DNA from: Arthrobacter terricola | GTDB lineage: Bacteria > Actinomycetota > Actinomycetes > Actinomycetales > Micrococcaceae | Assembly (NCBI RefSeq): GCF_004354015.1 | Contig: NZ_SMRU01000020.1 | Location: 50,464 to 114,463, forward strand | DNA length: 64,000 bases | Direction of reading: 5' to 3' | In this document: positions 53,870 to 63,185 of the stretch, piece after piece | Position numbering within the stretch: the stretch's first letter is position 1 | Layout: each line of letters begins with the position of its first letter | Translations under genes and position numbers: made by a program | The notes under the pieces: generated by a model | Told to the model about the DNA's origin: nothing | Databases searched by the model: none | Seen by the model: only the letters and a program-made list of their open reading frames with translations

Positions 53870-54085
53870 CTAGGAGGATTTGGACTTGGCCTCTTCAATC
53901 ATCCTGCTGGCTTCGGCGTAGCGCTCTTCGATGTACTGTTCGAGCATCTTCTCTTCAACCCGCCATTGGCCGCGGCCACCCACTTGGATTGCTTTGAGTT
54001 GACCGCTCCGCACCAACGCATAAGCCTGCGGTGAGTTGATCTGGAGTTGTTCGGCGACGTCAGCCAAGGTGAGGAATCGGGGCAT
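53870..54085 (-). CDS. Small BldC/excisionase-like HTH protein
   Basis: The 71-residue protein begins MPRFLTLADVAEQLQINSPQ, a MerR-like winged helix (residues 3-52) followed by an acidic coiled helix (EQYIEERYAEASRMIEEAK). Size and fold resemble BldC and excisionase-type (HTH_17) proteins, which lack an effector domain. Streptomyces BldC binds AT-rich direct repeats of about 10-bp period cooperatively; such an array exists 700 bp away at 53120. No integrase is nearby, so an excisionase role is unlikely. Confidence 0.85.
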   Translation of the reverse strand: MPRFLTLADVAEQLQINSPQAYALVRSGQLKAIQVGGRGQWRVEEKMLEQYIEERYAEASRMIEEAKSKSS

Positions 54086-54237
54086 GACACCATTTTGCCA
54101 TTCTTCGGCATTCTTTGTCGGAGTTATCCACAGCTTGAAGTGATTTGTGGCACTTGGCTTTCTTTGGCGACCCGCGCCGGACCAGAATGAGGCCACTGGC
54201 TGTCTTGGCAGTCGACCGACTCAATTGGGGGAGCGAA

Positions 54238-54876
54238 ATGAGTGGAAGTGCTGCGGGCGCAGCGCGGCTGAAGAAGCCGTCGTGGCGGGACCCGCGCTTA
54301 CTGGTGGGAGTTCTTCTCGTCTTCGCGTCGCTGGCGGGCGTCATCGCGCTCGTCGGGGCTGCCGACCGCACCATCCAGGTTTATTCGGCACGCGAGCCGA
54401 TCGCCGTCGGCCAGAAGATATCCAAAGAACAACTCGCCGTCGTCAATGTCCGTTTGGACGACGTCGAACGGAGCTACCTGACGGTCGCGGGCGGTGTGCC
54501 CGAAGGGAAAGTCGCCGTGCAGAGAATCGCCGGCCACCAGCTCGTTCCGCAGGAGAGCCTCGGAACGGCGGACGCCCTGGACCGCAAACCGGTGGCGGTC
54601 CCGCTTCAGGAATCGTTGCCGTCGCAAGTGGTGGCCGGTTCGCGCGTGGACGTTTGGGTTGCACTTCCGGATCCGCGCGGCGGATTCGGCACACCCCAAC
54701 TGCTCCTGCCCAATGCGGAAGTCGCGCAGGTCAGCGAGGGTAATTCCACCTTGGGTGCGTCCAAGGAAAAGGTGGTGCTGGTCCTTGTTACGGATGAGCA
54801 GATGCCGAAGCTTCTGGGAGCGCAAGCAAACAAGGCGAAGGTCGCCGTTGTTTGGAATCCGGGTGCGGCGAAATGA
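54238..54876 (+). CDS. SAF-domain membrane protein (CpaB/RcpC-like)
   Basis: The 212-residue protein has a short basic N-terminus, one membrane helix (LLVGVLLVFASLAGVIALVG) and a SAF domain (IQVYSAREPIAVGQKISKEQ then LAVVNVRLDD). A beta-rich C-terminal domain resembles CpaB/RcpC, the periplasmic assembly factor of Flp/Tad pili. Ending in ATGA, it overlaps the CpaE-like ATPase gene. No pilin, CpaF or TadB/C gene is in the window, so any pilus role rests on the pair alone. Confidence 0.82.
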   Translation: MSGSAAGAARLKKPSWRDPRLLVGVLLVFASLAGVIALVGAADRTIQVYSAREPIAVGQKISKEQLAVVNVRLDDVERSYLTVAGGVPEGKVAVQRIAGHQLVPQESLGTADALDRKPVAVPLQESLPSQVVAGSRVDVWVALPDPRGGFGTPQLLLPNAEVAQVSEGNSTLGASKEKVVLVLVTDEQMPKLLGAQANKAKVAVVWNPGAAK

Positions 54877-56186
54877 GCATCCCGGTTGTCACAGTCGGCC
54901 AGTCGCACGAAGACCTTGTGGGCGGCCTTGAGCGGCTTCACGGCCCTGTCACCGTGGTGCGAAGGTGCGGCGAACTCGCGGAGTTGCTGGCTGCGTGCCA
55001 AAGCGGACTCGCACGGGCGGCGGTGGTGGCCGAAGGCATCGATGAGTTGACGGCGTCGCTGGTTGACCGCCTCGCGGCCGTAGGCGTGACCGTCCTTGCC
55101 CTTACCGACGATCCCGCGGAGGCGCGCCGACTACACAGTATCGGCGTGGCAACGACGCCGATGAGCGTCGATTCCGTGACGCTCGCGTCCACGATTTCCG
55201 AGTCGGTGGGGCAGGCTTTTACGGCGGCCCGACGCCGGACGGAACCGGTTGATGCCGGCTATGCTGACACCTCTGCCGATCTTCGTCCGGCCCCCGTGCT
55301 CGAGGAACCTGGCTCCGGCCCTCGTGGCGCCGGCAGGATCATCGCCGTCTGGGGCCCGGCGGGAGCACCCGGCCGGACTTTGCTCGCTGTCAACATCGCC
55401 GCAGAACTAGCCGTAGAAGGAAAAGCCGTCCTCCTCGTTGATGCGGACAGCTACGGCGCAAGCGTGGCCGCATCGCTGGGGCTGCTTGACGAATCCGCCG
55501 GAGTCGCGCAGGCATGCAGGCTGGCGGACCAGGGGATGCTGGATGTCGGTGCCCTCAAGAGGGTCGCGGCTCCCGTCTTCTTGGCCAAAGGCAACTTCAG
55601 TGTCCTCACCGGCATAACCCGCGCTGACCGCTGGACCGAACTTCGCGCAGCCGCCCTCTCCACTGTGCTCGAAGTCGCCCAACAGGTCGCCGACGTCGTG
55701 GTGGTGGATGCCGGCTTTTGCCTTGAGGCCGACGAAGAGCTCAGTTTTGACAGCATGGCTCCGCGCCGCAATGCGGCCACCTTGCGGAGCATCGAAATGG
55801 CGGACACGGTGTATGCGATCGGCGCGGCGGACGCGATCGGCGTACCCAGGCTCGTCCGGGGTCTCGCTGACCTAGAACGCGCAGTCCCGCAGGCGAATCC
55901 CCGGGTCGTCTTGAACAAGGTGCGGCCCGCAGCCGTCGGGCGCTCGCCTGAGCGGCAACTGAACGAAGCCTGGGAGCGCTACGGGCCCGGCCGGGACGTG
56001 GAGGCGTTCCTGCCTTCGGACCCGGAAGCATGCGATTCTGCGCTGCTGGCAGGCGAGGTCCTCCTCGAAACGGCACCGGAATCGCCCCTGAGGTTCGCTA
56101 TCGCCACTTTGGTTTGTGCATCAGTCCAGCAAAATGCCAAATCCTCTGTCGTCTATTCCAGAGCAAGGCATCGGCCAAAGCGTTAG
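54873..56186 (+). CDS. CpaE/MinD-like ATPase with degenerate P-loop
   Basis: This 437-residue protein has a receiver-like N-terminal 130 residues without a clear phospho-Asp pocket, then a MinD/ParA fold (IIAVWGPAGAPGRTLLAVNI; AVLLVDADSYGASVAASLGL; ADVVVVDAGFCLE). In the deviant Walker A the usual Lys before Thr is Arg and the signature Lys is missing, so ATP hydrolysis may be altered. In Tad systems CpaE positions the secretion machine at the membrane. It overlaps the SAF gene by four bases. Confidence 0.8.
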   Translation: MSIPVVTVGQSHEDLVGGLERLHGPVTVVRRCGELAELLAACQSGLARAAVVAEGIDELTASLVDRLAAVGVTVLALTDDPAEARRLHSIGVATTPMSVDSVTLASTISESVGQAFTAARRRTEPVDAGYADTSADLRPAPVLEEPGSGPRGAGRIIAVWGPAGAPGRTLLAVNIAAELAVEGKAVLLVDADSYGASVAASLGLLDESAGVAQACRLADQGMLDVGALKRVAAPVFLAKGNFSVLTGITRADRWTELRAAALSTVLEVAQQVADVVVVDAGFCLEADEELSFDSMAPRRNAATLRSIEMADTVYAIGAADAIGVPRLVRGLADLERAVPQANPRVVLNKVRPAAVGRSPERQLNEAWERYGPGRDVEAFLPSDPEACDSALLAGEVLLETAPESPLRFAIATLVCASVQQNAKSSVVYSRARHRPKR

Positions 56187-56243
56187 GCTCGCCATGTGGG
56201 CTGCAAAGACGCAGCAATCAAGATGTGATGGAGGCGTTTGTCG

Positions 56244-59200
56244 ATGTCGTCAGGATCCAGCGTGGAGGATCGTTCAAAACCTGCAGTAGTCCGGGAAGGG
56301 TTCTTCGGAGACTACTACGAGCACCTCGCAGAGGAGGACGCACGCGGATATGCTGCCGAGAAACTGACTTCGAGAGCGGAAACCCATAGGGAAGTGGCCA
56401 AGAGCCGCAAGCCGGGCGTCGCGAACGTCAAGGTTTTCAATGAGGCCGATCGCAGCATCCTGTACATCGTCACGGATGACATGCCCTTCCTCGTTGACTC
56501 GGTCAATGCCGAGCTCGTTCGCCAGAACTGCGCGATCCGGTTTGTCATGCACCCGCTGTTTGTCGTTTCTCGCGAGCAAAACACAGGCGACCTCGTCGGC
56601 ATCGCCCGCGTTCCAGCCAGCATCGGCATCTCAAGCGGCGACACCGCCGCCATGCCGAACATCTCCCATCTCATCGCGCGGGGAGACAACGTCTCGCACA
56701 TGGAGTCTTGGATCGCCGTCGAGGTCGACCGGGTGGCCGACACCTTCCAAAGCGAACTCATCGACGGAATCCACCGCGTACTCAACGATGTCCGCGCCGC
56801 CGTCGAGGACTGGCCCAAGATGCGCAGCAAAGCGCTGGAGGTGGCCGGATCGCTGGACAAGGTGGCACACCCCGAAGACGTCGCCGAACTTCGCCAAGCG
56901 CAGGATCTCTTGCGCTGGCTGGATAACGGCAACTTCACCTTCCTCGGTTACCGGGAATACGACCTCATCACCGAAAACGGCGAGGACGTCCTTGAGCTCC
57001 GGGAAGAGAGCGGCCTTGGACTGTTGAGGGCCGGTGACCATCCGCACCAAATCCAACACCTCACCGATGCCGGACGCCGGAAAGCCCGCGAGAAGCGCGC
57101 CCTCGTCATCACGAAAGCCAACTCCCGCTCCACAGTGCATCGCCCCGCCTACTTGGACTACATCGGCGTGAAGAGCTTCGATGCCCTGGGAAATGTCAAC
57201 GGCGAGCGCCGCTTCATCGGCCTCTTCGCCACGAGCGCGTACACGGGATCCGTCCGGAACATCCCGATTGTCCGGGAGAAGGTCGAAGCCGTCCTCCGTT
57301 CAGCCGGATTCCCGCAGGACTCGCATTCGGGCAAGGACCTTGTGGGTATTTTGGAAACCTACCCCCGCGACGAGCTTTTCCAGGTCGAAACAGACGACCT
57401 CGCGGCCACCGCACTGGGCATCCAGCGGCTGCAGGAGCGGCGCCATACAAAGCTCTTCCTGCGCCCGGATATCTACGGTCGCTTCATGTCCGCCTTGGTG
57501 TTCCTGCCGCGTGACCGTTACACCACGAACGTCCGCCAGCGCATCGAGCAGGAACTTCGCGAGACTTTCGAAGCGGAGAGCATCGACTACGAGGCACGGA
57601 TCACGGAGTCCGCGCTCGCGAGGGTCTTCTTCCGCATCCGGCTTCCGCGCGATGCCGAACTTCGCGACGTCGACTCCGAAGCGCTCGAAGCACGCCTCGT
57701 CCGGGCTTCGCGCTCGTGGGCGGAGGGGGTCGCGGAAGTACTGCGTGAGAACACGAGCGGCTTGGACCAGGATGAACTGTCTGCCCTCTGGGCGGATGCG
57801 TTCCCCGCAAGCTACCGCGTGGACTACGAGGTTGAAGACGCCCTCCAGGACATTGAGCGCTTCGAGACCTACGGGGCTACCGTTGACCGGGACGCCGCTG
57901 CAGTCCAGGCCGAACCGGGGGTCCACGTGTACCTGCCCAGCGGTGCCGGCGAACTCCTCGAAGAAGATGCCCGCGTCAAGCTCTACCTGATGGAACCAAA
58001 GAGCTTGAGCCAGATCCTGCCCTATTTCCACAATCTTGGACTCGAAGTGCTTGATGAGCGGCCCTTCGAGATCGAGACCGCCGACCACCGGGACTTCTTC
58101 CTGTATGACCTCGGCCTGAAGTATCCCGCCGGCGTGGATCCGGTTGCCACCGGCCAGCTCCTCGCTGACTCCTTCAGTGCCGCCGTGACCGGCGCCGTGG
58201 AATCTGACAGTTTCGACCGGCTGGTACTTCGCGAAGGAATCCACTGGCGCCAGGTCGTCATGCTCCGTGCGTATGCGAAGTACATGCGCCAGATGGGCAA
58301 TACCAATTCCTTCGAGTTCATTGCGGACACCCTGCTCGCGAACCCGGAGGTCGCGCGGGGACTGATTGAACTCTTTGGCGCCCGTTTCGATCCGTCGTCG
58401 CCGGAGGCTTCGCGGGCTTCGCGCCAGGGATCTGCCCGCGCCACCTTGGCGGAGGCTATCGACCAGGTGGCAACGCTCGACGCCGACCGCGTCTTGCGGA
58501 CTTTCGTCAACCTGATCGAGTCGACCCTGCGGACAAACTACTTCCAGGCCAAGTCGTACGTCAGCTTCAAGCTCGACCCGACCAAGATCGATGGCCTGCC
58601 GTTCCCGAGGCCGAAGTACGAAATCTGGGTGTACTCGCCCCGCGTGGAAGGCGTGCACCTGCGTTTCGGCAAGGTAGCCCGTGGCGGCCTCAGGTGGTCT
58701 GACCGCCGCGAAGACTTCCGCACCGAGATCCTTGGCCTGGTCAAGGCGCAGACTGTGAAGAACGCCGTTATTGTTCCCACCGGCGCGAAGGGCGGCTTCT
58801 TCGCCAAGCAGCTTCCGGATCCGTCAATTGACCGGGCCGCATGGATGGCCGAGGGCATCGAGAGCTACAAGACTTTCATCCGGGGATTGCTCGATCTCAC
58901 CGACAACCTCGTCACTACTGCCGACGGCGAAAAGATCGTGCCGCCGTCGAACGTTGTTCGCCAGGATGACGACGATTCCTATCTCGTCGTGGCCGCGGAC
59001 AAGGGCACCGCTACGTTCTCCGACACCGCCAACAGCCTTGCCGCCGAGTACGGCTTCTGGCTGGGAGATGCCTTCGCTTCAGGCGGCTCCGTGGGTTACG
59101 ACCACAAAGCAATGGGCATCACGGCCCGCGGCGCCTGGGAGTCGGTCAAGCGCCACTTCAGCGAGCTGGACCTCGACACCCAGACCGAAGAATTCACCGT

Positions 59201-61097
59201 GGTCGGTGTTGGCGACATGTCCGGAGACGTGTTCGGCAACGGAATGCTGCTGTCCAAGCACATCCGTCTGCTGGCTGCCTTTGACCACCGGCACATCTTC
59301 CTGGATCCGACGCCGGACGCCGCATCTTCGTTCCAGGAGCGGCAGAGGCTCTTCGACCTGCCCCGCTCCTCATGGGACGACTACGACCGTTCGCTCATCA
59401 GCGCGGGCGGAGGCGTCTTCCCGCGCCAGTCCAAGGTCATACCTATCTCGCCCGAGATCCGCAGCGCGCTCGGAATTGCGGAGGGCACGGTCCAGATGAG
59501 CCCTCCGGAACTGTTGCGGGCCATTCTGCTGGCGCCGGCCGACCTCCTGTACAACGGCGGAATCGGGACGTACATCAAGGCAAGCACCGAGTCGCACGCG
59601 GAAGTGGGCGACAAAGCGAACGACGGTATCCGGGTGAACGGACGCGAACTTCGCGTCAAGGTCGTTGGTGAGGGCGGCAACCTCGGCCTCACGCAGCGCG
59701 GCAGGATTGAAGCTGCCCTTCAAGGGGTCATCCTTAACACCGACGCGATCGACAACTCGGCTGGTGTGGACTGCTCGGACCATGAAGTGAACATCAAGAT
59801 CTTCGTTGACCGCATGGTTGCCGCCGGGAAGCTCGACGCCTCGGAGCGGACGTCGTTCCTCGCGGACATGACCGACGAAGTCGGTCGCCTCGTACTGGAA
59901 GACAACATCGACCAGAACATCCTGTTGCTCAACGACCGGACGCGTGTGGCCGAGTGGAGCCCAAGCTACGAGCGCTTGATGGACTGGCTGGAAAAGTCCG
60001 CCGACCTCAAGCGGGACCTGGAAGCGCTGCCGACCACCGATACTCTTCGCGAGCGGCTGCAACAGGGCCAGGGGTTGACCTCTCCCGAGCTCTCCGTCCT
60101 CGCCGCGTACGCCAAGATCGAATTGGGATCGGCGCTGCGGGACAGCGACCTCGCTGATGATCCATGGTTCCGGAAGACCATCCGCTCCTACTTCCCGAAG
60201 CAGCTCCGTGAGCGGTTCGACGCCGAATTGGACACCCACCCCCTGCGCCGCGAAATCATCGCGACCGTCGTAGCCAACGACATGATCAACATGGGCGGTA
60301 TTACTTTCGCTTTCCGGACCATGGAAGAGACCTCGGCGACCGAGGTTGCGGTGGCGAAGGCGTTTATCGCCCTGCGGGAGATCTATGAGCTCGACGCCAT
60401 GGTGCAGGAGCTCAACGCGCTTCCGGCTTCGTTCCCCACGGAGCATTGGAGCACGGTCCACCTCGATATCCGCAGGCTCTTGGACCGCGCCGTTCGTTGG
60501 CTCCTGGGCCAAGGCAACGCGTCCAAACCGATCTCGGACATCGTCGCTGAATTCAAGCCGATGATGGATCCGATGCGGGCGAAGGTGCTCGACTACTTGC
60601 GCGGCGGCGACAAGGCGCGTGTGACCGGTTGGCTTGGGAAGGCCCGGGCATGGGGCCTGCCGGACACGCTTGCCCACCGCTGGGCCGAACTCTTCGAGAG
60701 CTTCGTGCTTTTAGACATCGCCAAGATCGCCCAAAGCCGCGACACCCGGGTGGAAGAAGTCAGCAACGTTTACTACACGGTGTTCGATCGCTTCCACGTT
60801 GACTCGCTCCTTGAGCGGATCACGGCGCTGCCTCGCGATGACCGGTGGCAGGCACTTGCCCGTGCGGCGCTTCGCGACGACCTCTACTCGACGATCGCGG
60901 ACATGACGACGTCGGTGCTTGACTCCACTGACGCCGGACCCGACGCCGAGGACCGCTTGCGGACGTGGGAAGGCGTTAACGCCGAGCAACTGGGACGCGC
61001 GAAGAGCATGTTTGACGAGGTGAACGCGCTCGAAGCCGACGACATGGCTTCTCTGTCGGTAGCATTGAGGCTCTTGAGGTCTATCGTTCGACGCTAG
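56244..61097 (+). CDS. gdh: NAD-specific glutamate dehydrogenase, large (180-kDa) class
   Basis: This 1617-residue enzyme converts glutamate to 2-oxoglutarate plus ammonia with NAD. It has long N-terminal ACT-like regulatory domains, then the catalytic domain at about residues 800-1150. There, KVARGGLRWSDRREDFRTEI and the catalytic-lysine region PTGAKGGFF are followed by the NAD site VVGVGDMSGDVFGNGM, and later VGEGGNLGLTQRGRIE. A long helical C-terminal domain completes the class. The length matches M. tuberculosis Rv2476c-type Gdh. GGAGG lies nine bases before the ATG at 56244; a TTG two codons earlier is less well spaced. Confidence 0.97.
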   Translation: MSSGSSVEDRSKPAVVREGFFGDYYEHLAEEDARGYAAEKLTSRAETHREVAKSRKPGVANVKVFNEADRSILYIVTDDMPFLVDSVNAELVRQNCAIRFVMHPLFVVSREQNTGDLVGIARVPASIGISSGDTAAMPNISHLIARGDNVSHMESWIAVEVDRVADTFQSELIDGIHRVLNDVRAAVEDWPKMRSKALEVAGSLDKVAHPEDVAELRQAQDLLRWLDNGNFTFLGYREYDLITENGEDVLELREESGLGLLRAGDHPHQIQHLTDAGRRKAREKRALVITKANSRSTVHRPAYLDYIGVKSFDALGNVNGERRFIGLFATSAYTGSVRNIPIVREKVEAVLRSAGFPQDSHSGKDLVGILETYPRDELFQVETDDLAATALGIQRLQERRHTKLFLRPDIYGRFMSALVFLPRDRYTTNVRQRIEQELRETFEAESIDYEARITESALARVFFRIRLPRDAELRDVDSEALEARLVRASRSWAEGVAEVLRENTSGLDQDELSALWADAFPASYRVDYEVEDALQDIERFETYGATVDRDAAAVQAEPGVHVYLPSGAGELLEEDARVKLYLMEPKSLSQILPYFHNLGLEVLDERPFEIETADHRDFFLYDLGLKYPAGVDPVATGQLLADSFSAAVTGAVESDSFDRLVLREGIHWRQVVMLRAYAKYMRQMGNTNSFEFIADTLLANPEVARGLIELFGARFDPSSPEASRASRQGSARATLAEAIDQVATLDADRVLRTFVNLIESTLRTNYFQAKSYVSFKLDPTKIDGLPFPRPKYEIWVYSPRVEGVHLRFGKVARGGLRWSDRREDFRTEILGLVKAQTVKNAVIVPTGAKGGFFAKQLPDPSIDRAAWMAEGIESYKTFIRGLLDLTDNLVTTADGEKIVPPSNVVRQDDDDSYLVVAADKGTATFSDTANSLAAEYGFWLGDAFASGGSVGYDHKAMGITARGAWESVKRHFSELDLDTQTEEFTVVGVGDMSGDVFGNGMLLSKHIRLLAAFDHRHIFLDPTPDAASSFQERQRLFDLPRSSWDDYDRSLISAGGGVFPRQSKVIPISPEIRSALGIAEGTVQMSPPELLRAILLAPADLLYNGGIGTYIKASTESHAEVGDKANDGIRVNGRELRVKVVGEGGNLGLTQRGRIEAALQGVILNTDAIDNSAGVDCSDHEVNIKIFVDRMVAAGKLDASERTSFLADMTDEVGRLVLEDNIDQNILLLNDRTRVAEWSPSYERLMDWLEKSADLKRDLEALPTTDTLRERLQQGQGLTSPELSVLAAYAKIELGSALRDSDLADDPWFRKTIRSYFPKQLRERFDAELDTHPLRREIIATVVANDMINMGGITFAFRTMEETSATEVAVAKAFIALREIYELDAMVQELNALPASFPTEHWSTVHLDIRRLLDRAVRWLLGQGNASKPISDIVAEFKPMMDPMRAKVLDYLRGGDKARVTGWLGKARAWGLPDTLAHRWAELFESFVLLDIAKIAQSRDTRVEEVSNVYYTVFDRFHVDSLLERITALPRDDRWQALARAALRDDLYSTIADMTTSVLDSTDAGPDAEDRLRTWEGVNAEQLGRAKSMFDEVNALEADDMASLSVALRLLRSIVRR

Positions 61098-61128
61098 GGG
61101 ACCACCCCGTGCGCAATTTGGAGGTGCA

Positions 61129-62598
61129 GTGGCAATCTTTACGGACCCCATCAGGGAGCACGCTGATTTCGGGCCGGGAGATGCCGAATGGCTGCACCTC
61201 CTGGTCGGCGACTGGCAGATGGTCGCCGACCTTGCGTTCGCGGACCTGGCACTTTGGTTTCCGCATCCGGAATACGGGTACATCGCCCTTGCCCACGTGA
61301 GGCCGTCGACAAGTCATACGGTCTTCCACGCGGACTTCGTTGGGGAAGGCATCCGTTCGGACTTGCGACCGATCGTGGACAAGGCATGGTCCAGCCGGTC
61401 AATCGAGCGCTCCAGTGAAACAAACTGGAGCAGCGAGATGGCCCTTCGGGTCGAAGCTGTGCCGATGGTCAGGAATGGAAGGACCCTCGCGGTAGTCACC
61501 TCGCACATGGACTTGTCCAGTTCGCGGATGCCGTCCCGCTTGGAGTTGACCTACCGGCAGTGCGCATACGATTTGCTTCGCATGGGCACGCTTGGATTGT
61601 GGCCGGATTTTGCTTCTCCGACGGGATCGCGCCGCGGAGCGCCGCGCGTGGGCGACGGCCTGATCCGGCTCGACGCCGACGGCATCGTTCAGTACGCAAG
61701 CCCGAACGGTGTCTCGGCGTTCCGTCGTCTCGGCGAAGTGGAGACCTTGGAAGGGCGGTCGCTTGCGGAAGTCACAGCGGGTCTCCTCAAAGACCGACGC
61801 ATGGTGGATGAAACATTGCCGCTGGTGGTCACGGGCCGGATGCCGTGGCGTAGCGAGATCGAGTCCCGTGGGGTGAGCTTGTCCTTGCGGGCGATCCCGC
61901 TGAGGGACGAAAAGAACCGTTTCGGCGCACTTGTCTTGTGCCGCGACGTGTCCGAGCTCAGGCGCCGTGAGCTGGAGCTGGTGACCAAGGACGCGACCAT
62001 CCGTGAAATACACCACCGCGTAAAGAACAACCTGCAAACCGTGGCGGCGCTGCTGCGCATGCAGTCGCGGCGCATGGTAAGTGATGAGGCGAAGCAGGGC
62101 CTTGAGCAGGCAATGCGGCGCGTGGCGACGATTGCCCTTGTCCATGAGACGCTTTCGCAGGGCCTTACCCAGAGCGTTGATTTCGATGAGTTGATCGGCC
62201 GGCAATTCCGTCTCTCCGCCGAAGTCGCTTCCCCTTCCCAGCAGGTCCGTACCGAACGGTCCGGGCTTTTTGGTGAATTGCCAAGCGACTTTGCAACACC
62301 GCTGGCCCTTGTCATCAACGAGCTCGTCACGAATGCGGTTGAGCACGGCCTCGAAGGACGTGCCGGAACAGTCTGGTTGATGGCCGACCGTTCCACGGGG
62401 GAGCGCGGCGATGAGCAACTGACGGTAACCATCGCTGACGACGGCGTCGGCCTGCCGGAAGGGTCCTACGTGGAAGGGCTTGGACTGCAAATCGTGCGGA
62501 CCCTGGTGACCAGCGAACTGGGTGGAAGTATCCAGTGGATGCCTCGCGATGGAGGCGGAACTGCAGTGAAGATTGTGCTCAACCTCGTCCGCAACTGA
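61129..62598 (+). CDS. pdtaS: Sensor histidine kinase PdtaS-like
   Basis: The 489-residue cytoplasmic kinase has a GAF-like domain (residues 1-150) and a PAS domain (about 175-285). The HisKA_2 motif REIHHRVKNNLQTVAALLRM has phospho-His295, and the ATPase domain contains LVINELVTNAVEHGL and ADDGVGLPEGS. This matches M. tuberculosis PdtaS (Rv3220c), which signals to the RNA-binding antiterminator PdtaR; that partner is not in the window. The adjacent whiB1 repeats the Rv3219-Rv3220c order. The start is a GTG. Confidence 0.94.
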   Translation: MAIFTDPIREHADFGPGDAEWLHLLVGDWQMVADLAFADLALWFPHPEYGYIALAHVRPSTSHTVFHADFVGEGIRSDLRPIVDKAWSSRSIERSSETNWSSEMALRVEAVPMVRNGRTLAVVTSHMDLSSSRMPSRLELTYRQCAYDLLRMGTLGLWPDFASPTGSRRGAPRVGDGLIRLDADGIVQYASPNGVSAFRRLGEVETLEGRSLAEVTAGLLKDRRMVDETLPLVVTGRMPWRSEIESRGVSLSLRAIPLRDEKNRFGALVLCRDVSELRRRELELVTKDATIREIHHRVKNNLQTVAALLRMQSRRMVSDEAKQGLEQAMRRVATIALVHETLSQGLTQSVDFDELIGRQFRLSAEVASPSQQVRTERSGLFGELPSDFATPLALVINELVTNAVEHGLEGRAGTVWLMADRSTGERGDEQLTVTIADDGVGLPEGSYVEGLGLQIVRTLVTSELGGSIQWMPRDGGGTAVKIVLNLVRN

Positions 62599-62640
62599 CG
62601 GCAGGGGAATTCCTCCCGGGTCGTGCCGAGGCTGAACGAA

Positions 62641-62680
62641 AGAGGGATGGACGGGACCTGTCGGTCCCGTCCATCCCTCT
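62641..62680. terminator. Bidirectional terminator pdtaS / whiB1
   Basis: AGAGGGATGGACGGGACC (62641-62658) and its perfect 18-bp complement (62663-62680) enclose a 4-nt loop, followed by TTCGCTTTATT. It lies between convergent genes. Confidence 0.95.
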
Positions 62681-62708
62681 TCGCTTTATTGGCTTGCGGT
62701 GCTTCAGG

Positions 62709-62957
62709 TCAGGAAGCGCGGCGAGCACGGGCGGCGCGACGCTTGAGTGCGCGGCGTTCGTCTTCGCTCATGCCGCCCCAGACTCCGGCGTCCTGACCGG
62801 ATTCGAGAGCCCATTGCAGGCAGGTGTCCACCACAGGACAACGACGGCAGACGCTCTTGGCTTCTTCGATCTGGAGAAGCGCTGGGCCGGTGTTGCCTAC
62901 TGGGAAGAAAAGCTCAGGGTCCTTGTCAAGGCAGGCTGCGCGGTTACGCCAATCCAT
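62709..62957 (-). CDS. whiB1: WhiB1 iron-sulfur transcription factor
   Basis: The 82-residue protein has cysteines Cys9, Cys37, Cys40 and Cys46 that hold the 4Fe-4S cluster. The GVWGGMSEDERRALKRR turn and basic C-terminus bind DNA. It is nearly word-for-word mycobacterial WhiB1 (MDWR...DPELFFPVGN), which is essential and nitric-oxide sensitive. The ATG at 62957 has no obvious SD. A CRP-like site lies 42-57 bp upstream. Confidence 0.97.
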   Translation of the reverse strand: MDWRNRAACLDKDPELFFPVGNTGPALLQIEEAKSVCRRCPVVDTCLQWALESGQDAGVWGGMSEDERRALKRRAARARRAS

Positions 62958-62998
62958 GCTGATCAGTCACTCCATTCGTGAGTACTCGTTGAACCTTT

Positions 62999-63014
62999 TG
63001 TGAAAATATTCACG
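62999..63014. promoter_or_regulatory. CRP-like binding site upstream of whiB1
   Basis: TGTGA (62999-63003), six bases, TCACG (63010-63014) match the CRP/FNR-family consensus TGTGA-N6-TCACA at nine of ten positions. CRP (Rv3676) is known to control whiB1 in M. tuberculosis. Confidence 0.7.
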
Positions 63015-63029
63015 AGAGGCTCCAAAGGA

Positions 63030-63052
63030 AAGGGGACCCATTGGGCCCCCTT
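63030..63052. repeat. GC hairpin in divergent whiB1 upstream region
   Basis: AAGGGG (63030-63035) pairs with CCCCTT (63047-63052), with CCCA/GGG pairing inside. It lies in the 228-bp region between whiB1 and the divergent membrane-protein gene, not at a gene end. The rest of that region shows no gene. Confidence 0.5.
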
Positions 63053-63185
63053 GGTCGTCTGAGTCAAGCGTGTCATGTTAACGCCATGTAAACAAGGGGT
63101 TCAAGCGTTTGAAACCGTGAGCGATGCATCACACCGGCTGGCGCCCTACTCACAGGTATTTGACTATGTCGGGTAGTGTGCCAGT

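Noticed and set aside
53870..54085. Phage excisionase
   Set aside because: Although the fold is excisionase-like, there is no integrase, phage gene or attachment repeat nearby; a BldC-like regulator fits better.
63116..63133. Second CRP-like dyad CGTGA-N8-TCACA
   Set aside because: The spacer is 8 bp instead of 6, so it does not match CRP geometry.
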